A stretch of 64,000 nucleotides of DNA from Bacteroidota bacterium (GTDB lineage Bacteria; Bacteroidota; Bacteroidia; Bacteroidales; Tenuifilaceae): NCBI GenBank assembly GCA_029560875.1, contig JAKQKB010000091.1, forward strand, positions 1 through 64,000, written 5' to 3'. The translations under genes were made by a program, and so were the position numbers. The notes under the pieces are model-generated. The model made no database searches, had not been told where the DNA came from, and saw only the letters and a program-made list of their open reading frames with translations. Positions 45,794-55,413 of the stretch are shown here, one piece after another; position 1 is the stretch's first letter, and every line of letters begins with the position of its first letter.

Positions 45794-45822
45794 GATGCTC
45801 CGTATACGGAGCATCTTTTTTT
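45794..45822 (+). terminator. Terminator after the small barrel gene
   Basis: Stem GATGCTCCG (45794-45802) and CGGAGCATC (45807-45815) around a TATA loop, followed by seven T. It ends where the convergent CPBP gene stops. Confidence 0.92.
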
Positions 45823-46537
45823 ATATAAGCCCCAAAGCAATAGCAATAAAACTCGGTCCATTAATGCCTCCATGCATTATAACTCCAACCCACGAGTTTT
45901 TTGTTTTCTGAACAATGTACGATTGTATAAATATCAACGGTATTAAAGTTATAAGCAATTGCCAACCAAACGCTATATGAAACAAACCCCACCCTATTCC
46001 ATGAATAATCCAAGTATTTTTACCAAAAACAACCTCTTGACGTGGCATCATTACTCCGCGCCATAGAAACTCCTCACCTAAAATATTCAAGATCCAATAC
46101 GGTGCCCAAACGGCCAATAGCCAGTATCGCCCTTGGCTCAATGGCTCAAAAGCCATAAATGGTGGAGAGGTATCAATCCTACCAACAACCAATTCAATAA
46201 GTTTCATTAATCCACCACTAATAATCATAACCAGAACTAACCCACCAATGCTCCAAAAAACATCCTGTTTTGTAAGTTTCCTGAAACGTAACCGTTCCGT
46301 TATCGTTGATTTTGACAATTTGTAACCTTCGGAGTTCAACATTAAAACACCCGTTACTATTAGCGGAGTAAAAATCCCCACTCCAGCAACAATAAACCAA
46401 AACAGAATGGTCTCCTGTCCTGTTCTATTGCTTAAATAGGGTATGGCATACTTTGTAAGAACAAACATCAGCAGTGCTGCTGAGAAATAAATCGTGTAAG
46501 AATGAAATAACCCTAGTGGTTTAATTTTAGCATTCAT
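45821..46537 (-). CDS. CPBP-family intramembrane glutamic endopeptidase
   Basis: A 238-residue membrane protein with about eight helices and the CAAX-protease/bacteriocin-processing motifs: EEFLWRGVMMPR with the catalytic glutamates, HGIGWGLFHIAFG and a final HGGIN. Characterised relatives process prenylated proteins or bacteriocins or act in self-immunity. I start at ATG 46537; the longer GTG start at 46543 overlaps the upstream gene by one base. It follows DUF4269 and the chemoreceptor in one minus-strand series. Confidence 0.87.
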   Translation of the reverse strand: MNAKIKPLGLFHSYTIYFSAALLMFVLTKYAIPYLSNRTGQETILFWFIVAGVGIFTPLIVTGVLMLNSEGYKLSKSTITERLRFRKLTKQDVFWSIGGLVLVMIISGGLMKLIELVVGRIDTSPPFMAFEPLSQGRYWLLAVWAPYWILNILGEEFLWRGVMMPRQEVVFGKNTWIIHGIGWGLFHIAFGWQLLITLIPLIFIQSYIVQKTKNSWVGVIMHGGINGPSFIAIALGLI

Positions 46538-46542
46538 AAACA

Positions 46543-47070
46543 CTATATGTTCAATTTTAGTAACTCTTCAAAAGGATTGTCACTGTTTAAACCTAAAAGT
46601 TTTGCAAATGCAGGTTCAGTTTTATACCCTTGTTTTTTTAGTCTAACAATCTGTAACCGAAACTCCTCTCCCCTCTCCAAAAGCAATTTATGCTCAAAAA
46701 CCATATGCCTATAGCCATTTTGCTCTGTAGTGGGCAAATTCTGACCATAAACCTCAACTGGAAATTCCTCCAGCATGAACTTTGCAACAACGACCTCTCT
46801 ATTATTCTTAATCTTTTCTGAAACTGAAAAATCAATTTCGTTACAAAACGAGGTTTTAAGGGTGGATATGAACTCTAACTTATTAACCCAGTAGCAAATT
46901 ATATCCAAATCGCTAGTGTCTGTATCGATATTAATTGGAATTGTACCTACAAGTATTGGATTAAACTTTGCCAACTTACTAAAAACAGAATGGGCATTTA
47001 AAACATCGTAAACCCTCTGTTGCTTTAAATTCCCATTCTTTAAATAACCGATACTTGTAAAATCTATCAA
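46543..47070 (-). CDS. DUF4269 protein, nucleotidyltransferase-like
   Basis: A 175-residue protein of DUF4269. VGTIPINIDTDTSDLDIICY has the Dx DxD-like acidic pattern of the polymerase-beta nucleotidyltransferase fold, and the C-terminus FAKLLGLNSDNPFEELLKL is typical of the family. Its substrate is unknown. The start must be TTG 47070, since the frame has a stop upstream and no ATG; the gap to the chemoreceptor stop is 11 bases. Confidence 0.8.
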   Translation of the reverse strand: MIDFTSIGYLKNGNLKQQRVYDVLNAHSVFSKLAKFNPILVGTIPINIDTDTSDLDIICYWVNKLEFISTLKTSFCNEIDFSVSEKIKNNREVVVAKFMLEEFPVEVYGQNLPTTEQNGYRHMVFEHKLLLERGEEFRLQIVRLKKQGYKTEPAFAKLLGLNSDNPFEELLKLNI

Positions 47071-47081
47071 ACTAGGATTTT

Positions 47082-48299
47082 CTAGTATTTAACAAACTCG
47101 TTATGTTCCTTAACTTCCTTGGTGGCAATATCTCGATACTTAACCTTGTGTAGAACCTTTGAGGTATGAACATCGGCGCCATCGAAATGGAAGAAACTGA
47201 CATTCTTTATTAACTGTGATGAATTTTCTCTTAAAGCAACAGACTGTGAGGTTAACTCCTCAGCAGCCGATGCTGTTTTTTGGGTTTGCATATTCAAATC
47301 CTGAATGGCCATATTTACCTGCTCGCTACCTGCACGTTGCTCAATGTTTGCAGCGTTAATTTCCTGAACCAACCTAACAGTGCTTTCAACCGATGGTAAA
47401 GTATTCTCAAGATTTCGGCTAGCATTCACGGTAAGTTCCAATCCCTGATGGGCAATTTTCACAATTTCATCGGCAGCAATTTTACTACGCTCAGCCAACT
47501 TACGCACTTCCGATGCCACAACGCTAAACCCTCGACCAGCCTCTCCCGCCCGTGCAGCCTCAACAGCAGCATTCAATGCAAGTATATTAGTTTGAAAAGC
47601 AATATCGTTAATAATGTTAATCTTCTCGGAGATGCTACGAATAGCGGCCAACCCTTCCTGCATACTCTTATTGGTAAGCGAAATGTTATTGGCGGTAGCA
47701 TAGGCAATACCCTCCGTTTGTTTTGAGTTTGCAGTGCTTTGCGCAATATTCGAGGCAATTTCCTCCATATTCGACGATAACTCCTCTGTGGAAGCAGCTT
47801 GGCTATTGGACGTTTGCGATAGCATCTCGGATTTCTCAACCAAATTATTGCTAATTACAGCAAGTTCAGCCGAACAATGATTAATGGACATTACAGCTTT
47901 TTGCATCTCATTAACAAGAGTTTGTATGGAGTGGGCAATTTGTCCTACCTCATCCTTTTTTGATAACAACTCCAGAGGAACTTCAACATTTAAATTACCT
48001 GTTGCAATTTCTTTAATAGTCTCATTCATCTGCCTTATAGGATTACGGACAGTGATTTTTGTGAAAAAATTTGCTCCTACCAACCATGCCAAGCATACCG
48101 GAATTGCCCAGTAAAGCGTTGCCGCAAAGCCCAAATAGCCCACGCAAAAAGCCACAATGCTAACACCCATTGAGGCAATAAAAACGGTAAGCGCAGTGGT
48201 ATAAATAATTGTTTTGCGGTAAAGCACCCACACTACAGCAAAACCAAAAGGTATTAAAGCGAATACCACTAGGAGTATGTATTTTACAATTGGGCTCAT
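47082..48299 (-). CDS. Methyl-accepting chemotaxis protein without periplasmic domain
   Basis: A 405-residue signal transducer. Three or four hydrophobic segments occupy about residues 5-78 with almost no periplasmic loop, followed by a HAMP domain (about 79-135) and a cytoplasmic coiled-coil with the conserved hairpin tip [20 protein letters not shown] and [15 protein letters not shown]. No CheA, CheW or flagellar gene is in the window. In gliding or non-motile Bacteroidetes such receptors may control other outputs. DUF4269 and CPBP genes follow closely on the same strand. Confidence 0.92.
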   Translation of the reverse strand: MSPIVKYILLVVFALIPFGFAVVWVLYRKTIIYTTALTVFIASMGVSIVAFCVGYLGFAATLYWAIPVCLAWLVGANFFTKITVRNPIRQMNETIKEIATGNLNVEVPLELLSKKDEVGQIAHSIQTLVNEMQKAVMSINHCSAELAVISNNLVEKSEMLSQTSNSQAASTEELSSNMEEIASNIAQSTANSKQTEGIAYATANNISLTNKSMQEGLAAIRSISEKINIINDIAFQTNILALNAAVEAARAGEAGRGFSVVASEVRKLAERSKIAADEIVKIAHQGLELTVNASRNLENTLPSVESTVRLVQEINAANIEQRAGSEQVNMAIQDLNMQTQKTASAAEELTSQSVALRENSSQLIKNVSFFHFDGADVHTSKVLHKVKYRDIATKEVKEHNEFVKY

Positions 48300-48415
48300 A
48301 CGGTTCGGTTTTTAAAAAGTTCGAATGAAGTTAAGAATTTTTAAAATCATAACAAAACCTATCAAAGAATTCTCATAAGGCAAAATACTTTAGGAGGGCT
48401 TATAGTACTACTAAC

Positions 48416-49273
48416 TTACCTCAACTTTCTTATCATTTCAAACTGCTTTCCCTTAAGCAGGATTCCATTCTCTTCTAAAAGTTTAGTAATTGCAACACAA
48501 GAGATATCGGCATTAATAAGTTTAACACTAGTGCAACTATTCCTTTTGAGTAATTCCTTAAGAATTGCCGATGCAACTCCTTTTCTCCGATGATTCTTAT
48601 CTACTGCAATTTGAGTGATATCACCAGATGAAGGCTCCAAAATCCCATATCCGACTAAAGCGCTACCTTTTTTAACCCCAACAATAAGAAAGTCCTCTGG
48701 TTTCCTATTTATTGCCTCAAAGCTATTCTGCCACGAAGGGTTAAAATCCCACCAATTCGAAATATCTGTTAAATCTGAAAGTTTAACTTCACAAATTGAG
48801 TAATCTTTATGAATTGACTTTGAATTCGGTGTTATATCCTGCATCTGCTGAACAAAATAGTTAAACTCCCGAGTAACCTCAAAACCTTGCTTCCGATATA
48901 CTGACACTGCGCTGGTGTTATGCTGCAAAACCTCCAGCAAGTATTGTTCAACACCTGCATCAACCAGAAAAGGAATAGACTCATTGAAAACCTTTGAGGC
49001 TAATCCTTGAGCACGGTAATCTTTAAGAGTTCCAGTGCCTGTATCGTAGGCAGTTTTAATTCCATTAAAATTACCTATACCGTTGAAGGTAAAACTCACT
49101 AAGTTTCCATTATCGAAAGCCCCAAAGGAAAGACCGGGAACAAATCCCCTACGATGTAACATTTTTTGTAATTCCGCCATGTCGGGCTGAATCTCGTAAT
49201 CGGCAAAAGCCTTTGCAAACGATTCGAACAAAACATCGAAATGTATATTTGCTAAAGATTTAATTTCAATCAT
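48416..49273 (-). CDS. Two-domain GNAT acetyltransferase
   Basis: A 285-residue protein with two GNAT folds. The first (about 1-135) has the acetyl-CoA loop DYRAQGLASKVFNES, then QYLLEVLQHNTSAVSVYRKQ; the second (about 150-285) has DKNHRRKGVASAILKELL. Both acetyl-CoA sites look intact, unlike many tandem GNATs where one is dead. The acceptor is unknown. It has no close neighbours on the same strand. Confidence 0.85.
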   Translation of the reverse strand: MIEIKSLANIHFDVLFESFAKAFADYEIQPDMAELQKMLHRRGFVPGLSFGAFDNGNLVSFTFNGIGNFNGIKTAYDTGTGTLKDYRAQGLASKVFNESIPFLVDAGVEQYLLEVLQHNTSAVSVYRKQGFEVTREFNYFVQQMQDITPNSKSIHKDYSICEVKLSDLTDISNWWDFNPSWQNSFEAINRKPEDFLIVGVKKGSALVGYGILEPSSGDITQIAVDKNHRRKGVASAILKELLKRNSCTSVKLINADISCVAITKLLEENGILLKGKQFEMIRKLR

Positions 49274-49385
49274 ATTATTCGTTTATACTTTAGAATATAT
49301 GAATATCTAAAAGTTTAATAGAAAAAAGTTAACGTCTATTGCATCTTTTTTCTAACTTTACTTAGAAATCATAACAACTTACAAA

Positions 49386-50339
49386 ATGAAAAACACAATA
49401 GCATTTACCTTCATTCTATTATGCTTAAATCTAGCGACTTACGGGCAAGTCACTGAAGCGGAGGCAGAGCTTAAAACCCAAACCAAGGATACGCTTGAGG
49501 GCTGGAAGAAAGGTGGAATAGTAGGAATCAACATTGCGCAAACATCATTAACCAACTGGGCCGCAGGAGGTCAAAGTTCGTATGCTGTAAATGGTGTTTT
49601 CAGCACATTCTTTAACTATAAAAAAGGAAAAAATGCTTGGGATAACTCATTAGACCTTGGTTATGGTATTCTAAACCAAGAAGGGGTAAAGTATACGAAA
49701 AAGACTGACGATAAAATTGACATTCTTTCGAAATATGGTAGAGAGGCAAAGAAAAACTTCTACTATGCTGTTCTTTTAAACTTTAAAACACAAATGACAA
49801 CAGGCTATAATTATCCCAACGATAGTACTCGAGTTAAAATTTCAAATCTATTAGCTCCAGCCTACCTAATTGGGGCAATTGGTATGGACTACAAGCCCAA
49901 CTCACACCTCAGCGTATTTGCGGCTCCTGCAACTTCAAAATTTATCTTTGTTAACGACACTATGCTTTCAAACGCCGGAGCTTTTGGAGTAGATAAAGGC
50001 AAAACAGTAAAAAGTGAATTCGGGGGTTATGTAAGAATAATCTATACAAAAAACAACTTTAAAGGTGAATTTATGAAAAACGTCTCATTCACCTCAAAAC
50101 TCGACCTATTCTCCAACTATGGGGAAAATCCACAAAACATTGTTGTAAACTGGGAAACCTTAATTGCACTGAAGGTCAACAAATACATCAACATTAACAT
50201 TAACACCCATTTAATTTATGACGATAAAATTAAAATTGGCAAAGACTCAAACAACGACGGAGTAGTTGCTGAAAACGAAATAAAACCCAGAATTCAATTC
50301 AAAGAACTTCTCGGCATAGGTGTTTCATTCAAATTCTAA
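49386..50339 (+). CDS. Exported DUF3078 protein, probable outer-membrane barrel
   Basis: A 317-residue exported protein: signal peptide about 1-21 (LATYGQ), then a DUF3078 domain recognised by [20 protein letters not shown] near the N-terminus, followed by alternating strands and a C-terminal aromatic residue (GVSFKF). This layout points to an outer-membrane beta barrel. The function is unknown. A TAACTTTA box 25 bases upstream is a weak promoter candidate. mscL starts 16 bases downstream. Confidence 0.83.
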   Translation: MKNTIAFTFILLCLNLATYGQVTEAEAELKTQTKDTLEGWKKGGIVGINIAQTSLTNWAAGGQSSYAVNGVFSTFFNYKKGKNAWDNSLDLGYGILNQEGVKYTKKTDDKIDILSKYGREAKKNFYYAVLLNFKTQMTTGYNYPNDSTRVKISNLLAPAYLIGAIGMDYKPNSHLSVFAAPATSKFIFVNDTMLSNAGAFGVDKGKTVKSEFGGYVRIIYTKNNFKGEFMKNVSFTSKLDLFSNYGENPQNIVVNWETLIALKVNKYINININTHLIYDDKIKIGKDSNNDGVVAENEIKPRIQFKELLGIGVSFKF

Positions 50340-50355
50340 CATAAATCTGACAACC

Positions 50356-50757
50356 ATGAAAATCATTCAAGAGTTCAAATCCTTCGCCATGAAAGGCAAC
50401 GTAGTTGATATGGCCGTCGGTATTATTATCGGTGCTGCTTTTGGGAAAATTGTTTCATCGATGGTGAACGATATAATTATGCCCCCTCTGGGGCTTTTAA
50501 TTGGCGGAGTAAACTTTACCGACCTAAAATTTGTGATGAAAGCAGCAACGGAAACCAATCCTGCTGTTACCTTAAATTACGGTAACTTCCTGCAGGTTAT
50601 TTTCGACTTTATGATTGTAGCCTTTGCTGTATTCATGGTTATTAAAGCAATCAATACAGCAAAACAAAAACAGGAAGCAGCTCCATCCTCCCCTCCTGCT
50701 CCAAGTAAAGAGGAAGTATTGCTTTCGGAAATTCGTGATATTTTAAAGAGTAAATAG
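50356..50757 (+). CDS. mscL: Large-conductance mechanosensitive channel
   Basis: Stretch-gated channel that releases solutes on hypo-osmotic shock. The 133-residue protein shows the MscL order: amphipathic [20 protein letters not shown] with TM1, periplasmic loop, TM2 ([18 protein letters not shown]) and a C-terminal helical bundle [17 protein letters not shown] 50356 is used because the amphipathic N-terminal helix starts there; the upstream in-frame ATG at 50320 lies inside the DUF3078 gene. Confidence 0.96.
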   Translation: MKIIQEFKSFAMKGNVVDMAVGIIIGAAFGKIVSSMVNDIIMPPLGLLIGGVNFTDLKFVMKAATETNPAVTLNYGNFLQVIFDFMIVAFAVFMVIKAINTAKQKQEAAPSSPPAPSKEEVLLSEIRDILKSK

Positions 50758-50758
50758 G

Positions 50759-50790
50759 TAAGAAAAGTGAGCCAAGGCTCACTTTTCTTA
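50759..50790. terminator. Bidirectional terminator between mscL and the CHASE4 kinase
   Basis: A perfect 15-bp stem, TAAGAAAAGTGAGCC (50759-50773) with its complement (50776-50790). It abuts the stop codon of the minus-strand kinase at 50791 and begins just after the mscL stop, so it serves both convergent genes. Confidence 0.88.
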
Positions 50791-52887
50791 TTAAACAAAC
50801 TTTGCGATAACTTGCATTAATGCATCTGAACTATATGGCTTTGCAATATAATCGTCGCATCCATTTTCAATGGCTTTATCCCTGTCTTTATCCAACGCAA
50901 AAGCAGTTTGGGCAATAACTGGCAAATTAGGTTTAATTGTCTTAATAATTCTAGTTGCTTCAAAACCATCAATACTCCCTAAAATCCTAATATCCATCAA
51001 AACTAAATCGATATCAGAATTTTTAGCAAAATCAACTGCAGCATTTGCCTCATCAAAGGAAGTAATTTCAATTCCTGTTTTCTTTAGATACTGAATAATT
51101 AATTTTAAAGAAAGTTCATCATCCTCAACAACCATCAATTTTCTTCCTTTCCAATTAGGTAAGGCTACAGGAACTTCATCCACCTTAATTTTGTTATCCG
51201 TCTTAAATGAAACACAAGGAATATCAATGGTAAACAGCGACCCTTCGCTAGCATTGGCGCTATAATTTATTGTTCCTCCTAGCAATGAGACCAAACCCTT
51301 ACAAATGGATAATCCAAGCCCTGCTCCTCCATAAATCTTTGTTGGATTTTTATTTGCCTGCTGAAAACGTTCAAATATTAAGTCACGAGAATTCTCGGGG
51401 ACACCTATACCTGAATCTTTTACCCACATTTCAAGTCTCGAACCAGTAGTTTTAAATCCAAATTCAACAAAACCTTTTTCAGTAAACTTTAAAGCATTGT
51501 CTAACAAGTTAACCATAACCTGCCTAATTCTTTGTCTATCTGAATCAATATTAATTCTTTCGTTTAATTGAGAATAAACTATTGTGATTGATTTGTTGAT
51601 ATTCTTCTTTGAGTAGATAGCGAATAGTTCATCAAACAAGTCGTTTAAAGAAAACTGTTCGTTTTTTAAAACCAACTGACCAGCCTCAATTTTTGAGTAA
51701 TCTAAAATATCGTTAATAAGGTGTAGTAAATCCCCAGAGGAATTCATCATAATCTTCTTGTAATTTTTTGACTCCTCATCGTTTGGCGAATTTTGGCACA
51801 GTAACTCAGCAAACCCTGAAATTGCATTTAGTGGAGTACGGATTTCATGTGACATATTGGCCAGAAAGGCCGATTTCAACCTATCGGACTCCTCCGCTTT
51901 ATTTTTAAGAACCTCAAGAGTGTTTTTTTGCTCAATGGTGTGATTAATCAAACTACCTATTTCAGCAAACTCACTTCCATAATTTTGTAATTTATCGATT
52001 TTTGAAACATCATTGGTATTGAGAATTTGTTCAACAATTTTAAGGGGTCTGTTCACAAAAAAAGAAAAGACTAAAATCAGTGTAATAACTACAAATAATG
52101 ACGACAAAATCAGTACGCTAATCAGTTGTAATGAAAAGTTGCTGTATTGTCTAAAAAAATCATACACTTTCTCAACATTGTAGTACACCAACTCCTTTCC
52201 GTCTTGACCAAGTAGTGGAATACTAAATGCAATCCCCTGTTTTGATTTCAACAAGCGACTTTCAACAGGAATGGCATCCATACGAATATTTGTTCCAGTA
52301 ACAAGCGATATGTTGTTTACATAGGATTTATCGAGCACCTTACCAATAATAAAAAAACCCTGTGGAGTGGTTATCCGCTCTCTATCGTTAGTATAATGAA
52401 TTGTTGCACCGTGTACTTCTACCACTCCAAATTCTGATGTATAGAAAAAATCTAAAAATCTGTTCTGCCTCAACAGTTCCAAGGTGCTATCCTTTAGAAA
52501 GATGTTTTGCAAGGCCTTATACTCATCTCGAGTTATGGAGTAAACTTTATTAAAACTAGTGTCGATTATTACAAGAAAATCGATACTATATGTTGTAATA
52601 ATTGGGTCGAGGTTATCTTTTGCCCATGAGGCGTTGCGCTTGTGCACATAATCAACAGTTTCATCCCAAAAAGTATAATCAAAGGCTATTTGCTTTAAGC
52701 GGCTTGTTTCAAATGAAATCGCAACTTTTACGCTATTTTCAACCTGCTGAATATTCGACAACAAGTAAGAGTCTCTTCTTTTACTATTAAGAAGAAAGAT
52801 GTAAACTGCCACTGCAATAAAACTTAGCAGAACAGCAACTAACACATAGGTTATTAAACTCTGTGTTCTGTGTTTTCCAATCCTCAT
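50791..52887 (-). CDS. CHASE4 hybrid sensor histidine kinase
   Basis: A 698-residue membrane sensor: TM1 (about 11-33), an extracytoplasmic domain with the CHASE4-like signature DYTFWDETVDYV (70-81), TM2 (about 252-278), a coiled linker, HisKA with His347 in MSHEIRTPLNAI, HATPase with NLLDNALKF, DSGIGVP and GGAGLGLSI, and a receiver with Asp632 in LMDIRILGSIDG. Its kinase half is closely similar in layout and wording to the kinase at 19.6-21.9 kb, so the two probably share an ancestor with exchanged sensor domains. No response-regulator gene is adjacent. Confidence 0.92.
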   Translation of the reverse strand: MRIGKHRTQSLITYVLVAVLLSFIAVAVYIFLLNSKRRDSYLLSNIQQVENSVKVAISFETSRLKQIAFDYTFWDETVDYVHKRNASWAKDNLDPIITTYSIDFLVIIDTSFNKVYSITRDEYKALQNIFLKDSTLELLRQNRFLDFFYTSEFGVVEVHGATIHYTNDRERITTPQGFFIIGKVLDKSYVNNISLVTGTNIRMDAIPVESRLLKSKQGIAFSIPLLGQDGKELVYYNVEKVYDFFRQYSNFSLQLISVLILSSLFVVITLILVFSFFVNRPLKIVEQILNTNDVSKIDKLQNYGSEFAEIGSLINHTIEQKNTLEVLKNKAEESDRLKSAFLANMSHEIRTPLNAISGFAELLCQNSPNDEESKNYKKIMMNSSGDLLHLINDILDYSKIEAGQLVLKNEQFSLNDLFDELFAIYSKKNINKSITIVYSQLNERINIDSDRQRIRQVMVNLLDNALKFTEKGFVEFGFKTTGSRLEMWVKDSGIGVPENSRDLIFERFQQANKNPTKIYGGAGLGLSICKGLVSLLGGTINYSANASEGSLFTIDIPCVSFKTDNKIKVDEVPVALPNWKGRKLMVVEDDELSLKLIIQYLKKTGIEITSFDEANAAVDFAKNSDIDLVLMDIRILGSIDGFEATRIIKTIKPNLPVIAQTAFALDKDRDKAIENGCDDYIAKPYSSDALMQVIAKFV

Positions 52888-53049
52888 TTTATAAAGTTTA
52901 ACTTTAAATTAAACGAATTCAAATACACTTGGGTTGTATTTTTTAATGTTAACTTCCATTAAATTGATATATATCTAGATTTTATTGAAAAATGCCAAAT
53001 CACAATTAAATCTGTCAATAATTATTTTCCAAATAACAATAAATGGAAC

Positions 53050-53057
53050 TACATTTG
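53050..53057 (+). promoter_or_regulatory. -7 box TACATTTG of the small membrane protein gene
   Basis: Exact TAnnTTTG match, 34 bases upstream of ATG 53092. The rest of the 204-base gap is AT-rich with nothing else recognised. Confidence 0.5.
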
Positions 53058-53091
53058 ATAACCTAATGAATTAAATTTTAAAATAATAATT

Positions 53092-53277
53092 ATGAAAAAT
53101 AGAAATTATCGTGCCGATGGCCCAGCAGGTGCAATCTATGGTCTTGGATTTATAGGGGCTGCTATTTATTTTATTTCAACCGCCACATCGTTCTGGCTCG
53201 GAGTCCTAGGATTCCTAAAAGCAATTGTATGGCCAGCATTCCTAGTTTATGGTGCGCTTAAAGGATTGGGATTATAG
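53092..53277 (+). CDS. Small membrane protein of unknown function
   Basis: A 61-residue protein: a polar N-terminus (MKNRNYRADGPAGA), then two hydrophobic segments rich in glycine and aromatics (GLGFIGAAIYFISTATSFWL and VLGFLKAIVWPAFLVYGALK) separated by a short turn. Proteins of this size and pattern occur widely as unannotated membrane proteins. It has its own -7 box and start codon, and lies 27 bases before the DUF4139 gene, so it may be cotranscribed. Real gene likely; function unknown. Confidence 0.75.
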   Translation: MKNRNYRADGPAGAIYGLGFIGAAIYFISTATSFWLGVLGFLKAIVWPAFLVYGALKGLGL

Positions 53278-53304
53278 ATATTAAATTACAAATACTTCAT
53301 CTTT

Positions 53305-55197
53305 ATGAGAAAACTAGCAATAGCATTACTATGCTCATTACCCTTTTACGCATTTGCTCAGGACTTTGCAGAAAAAGAGGTAAAAACAGAAGTTAACGAA
53401 GTGACGGTTTTTATTGAAGGAGCTCAGGTTACAAGAAAAAAAACAGTTGAACTACCGCAGGGTAAAACCGTTGTAAAATTTGTAAACCTATCGCCGTTTA
53501 TCGATGCTAAAAGCGTGCAGGTTAAGGCCAACGGTGAACTTACAGTTTTATCGGTAAACCATCAGCAAAATTTCATCAACAAATTGGATAAACCAAAAGA
53601 ATTGGTTGACCTTGAGGCAAAACTAAAAAGCATCGACGAGAAAATTAACCTCGAAAACACCTACCTTTCTATAGTTGGCGAACAGTTGGTTTTTCTGCAG
53701 CAAAACAGGGATATTGGTGGAAAGAATCAGGAAACAAGCATCATAAATCTTAAGGAAACAATGACTTTCTATAGTACTCAGCTATCGGCACTAAAACTTA
53801 AGGAGATTGAACATAACAAGAACATCCAGGAACTTAGCAAACAGCGCTCCGATATCGAGAATCAGATTAAAACCATCACCTCAAAAAAAGAATATCCTAA
53901 TGGAGAAGTTTTGGTAAAAGTTGATACTAAACGTGCTGGAACCTTTGAGTTTGAGGTTTCGTACCTAGTAAATAATGCTGGCTGGTTTCCAACCTACGAT
54001 ATAAGGGCAAAAAACATCAGTGAGCCTATACAAATTATCTACAAAGCCAATGTACGTCAGGAAACCAAAGAGGATTGGAAGAATGTGAAACTACGTTTCT
54101 CGTCGAGCAACCCCAATTCTTCTGGCGTTGCACCCGAATTAAAAACTTACTTCCTGAACTATAACTCAATTCCACCAGTTTATAACATAAAGCAGGGTAG
54201 CAACATTGCAAAAGGAACTGTAATTTCTGCCGATGATGGGCTGCCACTCCCAGGGGTTGCGGTTATGGTTAAAGGAACTACAATTGGAGCAGCAACCGAT
54301 GTAAATGGAAACTTTACACTTACAATGCCAAGTAATGGAGGTACCTTGGTTTTCTCTTTTATTGGATATAAAGCGTTAGAGATGCCTTTCTATGGAGACT
54401 ATATGAACATCACCCTTGAACCAGAATCTTTAGCCTTAAAAGAGGTTGTTGTTACAGCCTACGGTGTAAATGCTGAAAGGGAAGACCGTGCCTTTTCTGG
54501 AAGAGTTGGTGCTCAAACAAAAAAAGCAGAATCAATAAAAATCCGAGGTGCAAGCAGTTTGGCTATTCCCTCCGAAATGGTGGTAAAGCAGACCACCGTT
54601 GATTTTGAGATTAAGACCCCCTACACGGTTCTATCCGATAATAAAAGTTACGCCGTTGACATGGCTGCCTACGAACTACCAGCAAGTTACCAGTACTACT
54701 GCGTTCCAAAAATCCAAAAAGATGCATTCCTTATTGCAAATATTGTTGATTGGGAAAAATACAGCCTACTTGAGGGCGAAGCCAACATTTTCTTTGAGGA
54801 TAGCTATGTGGGGAAAACCCTTTTGAACCTTAGCGCTGCAAACGACACTCTTTCTATATCGCTAGGGAAAGACAAGAACGTTTCAGTGAATCGCGAAAAA
54901 GTGAAAGATTTTACCACAAAACAATTTATAGGCAACAAGAAAGAGGAAACCCGCTCGTGGTTAACAACCGTAAAAAACAACAAAAATCAACCTATCAGCA
55001 TGATTATTCTTGACCAAACACCAGTTTCTACATTGGAGGAAATTGAAGTGCAAATTCAAGATTTATCCACGGGAAAACACGACAAGGAAACCGGAGAAGT
55101 TAAATGGGAGTTTAACTTAGAGCCAAGCACTAAAAAGGAGTTTTCACTTAAGTACTCAGTAAAATACCCAAAAGGGAGGAAGTTAGTTATTGAGTAG
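53305..55197 (+). CDS. DUF4139/DUF4140 (MuiA-like) protein with inserted carboxypeptidase-regulatory domain
   Basis: A 630-residue exported protein. Order: signal peptide (1-19), DUF4140 N-domain (about 25-125), coiled coil (about 95-195), first part of DUF4139 (AGWFPTYDIRAKNISEPIQI, 225-244), then an inserted carboxypeptidase-regulatory-like beta sandwich (about 300-372, GTVISADDGLPLPGVAVMVK and ATDVNGNFTL), a segment LKEVVVTAYG (378-387) that resembles the linker of SusC-type TonB receptors, and the rest of DUF4139 to the end. DUF4139 proteins are called mucoidy inhibitors by homology, but function is unproven. A structured intergenic element follows. Confidence 0.85.
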   Translation: MRKLAIALLCSLPFYAFAQDFAEKEVKTEVNEVTVFIEGAQVTRKKTVELPQGKTVVKFVNLSPFIDAKSVQVKANGELTVLSVNHQQNFINKLDKPKELVDLEAKLKSIDEKINLENTYLSIVGEQLVFLQQNRDIGGKNQETSIINLKETMTFYSTQLSALKLKEIEHNKNIQELSKQRSDIENQIKTITSKKEYPNGEVLVKVDTKRAGTFEFEVSYLVNNAGWFPTYDIRAKNISEPIQIIYKANVRQETKEDWKNVKLRFSSSNPNSSGVAPELKTYFLNYNSIPPVYNIKQGSNIAKGTVISADDGLPLPGVAVMVKGTTIGAATDVNGNFTLTMPSNGGTLVFSFIGYKALEMPFYGDYMNITLEPESLALKEVVVTAYGVNAEREDRAFSGRVGAQTKKAESIKIRGASSLAIPSEMVVKQTTVDFEIKTPYTVLSDNKSYAVDMAAYELPASYQYYCVPKIQKDAFLIANIVDWEKYSLLEGEANIFFEDSYVGKTLLNLSAANDTLSISLGKDKNVSVNREKVKDFTTKQFIGNKKEETRSWLTTVKNNKNQPISMIILDQTPVSTLEEIEVQIQDLSTGKHDKETGEVKWEFNLEPSTKKEFSLKYSVKYPKGRKLVIE

Positions 55198-55225
55198 AAT
55201 AGGTGTTGGTTATACTAAAAATATA

Positions 55226-55368
55226 AATGAAGTTGTATCAAAAGTAATTTTCGTCATAAAATTTAACCAAGAATATTCTGTATTCTGGATGAAAATCAAT
55301 ACTTCGTTACCTTTAAGAAGTATTTTGAGCCCTTTATTTTCTTTCTTTACTTTTGATACAACTTCGTT
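55226..55368. repeat. 143-nt element with 22-bp inverted ends and predicted three-way fold
   Basis: Outer arms 55226-55247 and 55347-55368 are complementary at 21 of 22 positions (core GAAGTTGTATCAAAAGTAA), the odd one able to form G-U. Inside, TTTTCGTC (55248-55255) pairs with GATGAAAA (55288-55295) and AATACTTC (55298-55305) with GAAGTATT (55317-55324). Together these predict one long stem enclosing two hairpins. It fills the gap between the DUF4139 gene and the hydrolase. It could be a miniature inverted-repeat element or a structured RNA; no protein-coding function is apparent. Confidence 0.75.
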
Positions 55369-55413
55369 AGGAAAAGTTAATTTAGACTTTGTTTAAAATC
55401 ATTTTTCTGGATT

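Noticed and set aside
55190-55396. Open frame of 68 codons after the DUF4139 gene
   Set aside because: It overlaps the DUF4139 stop and runs through the inverted-repeat element; no signal peptide, start signal or coding character.
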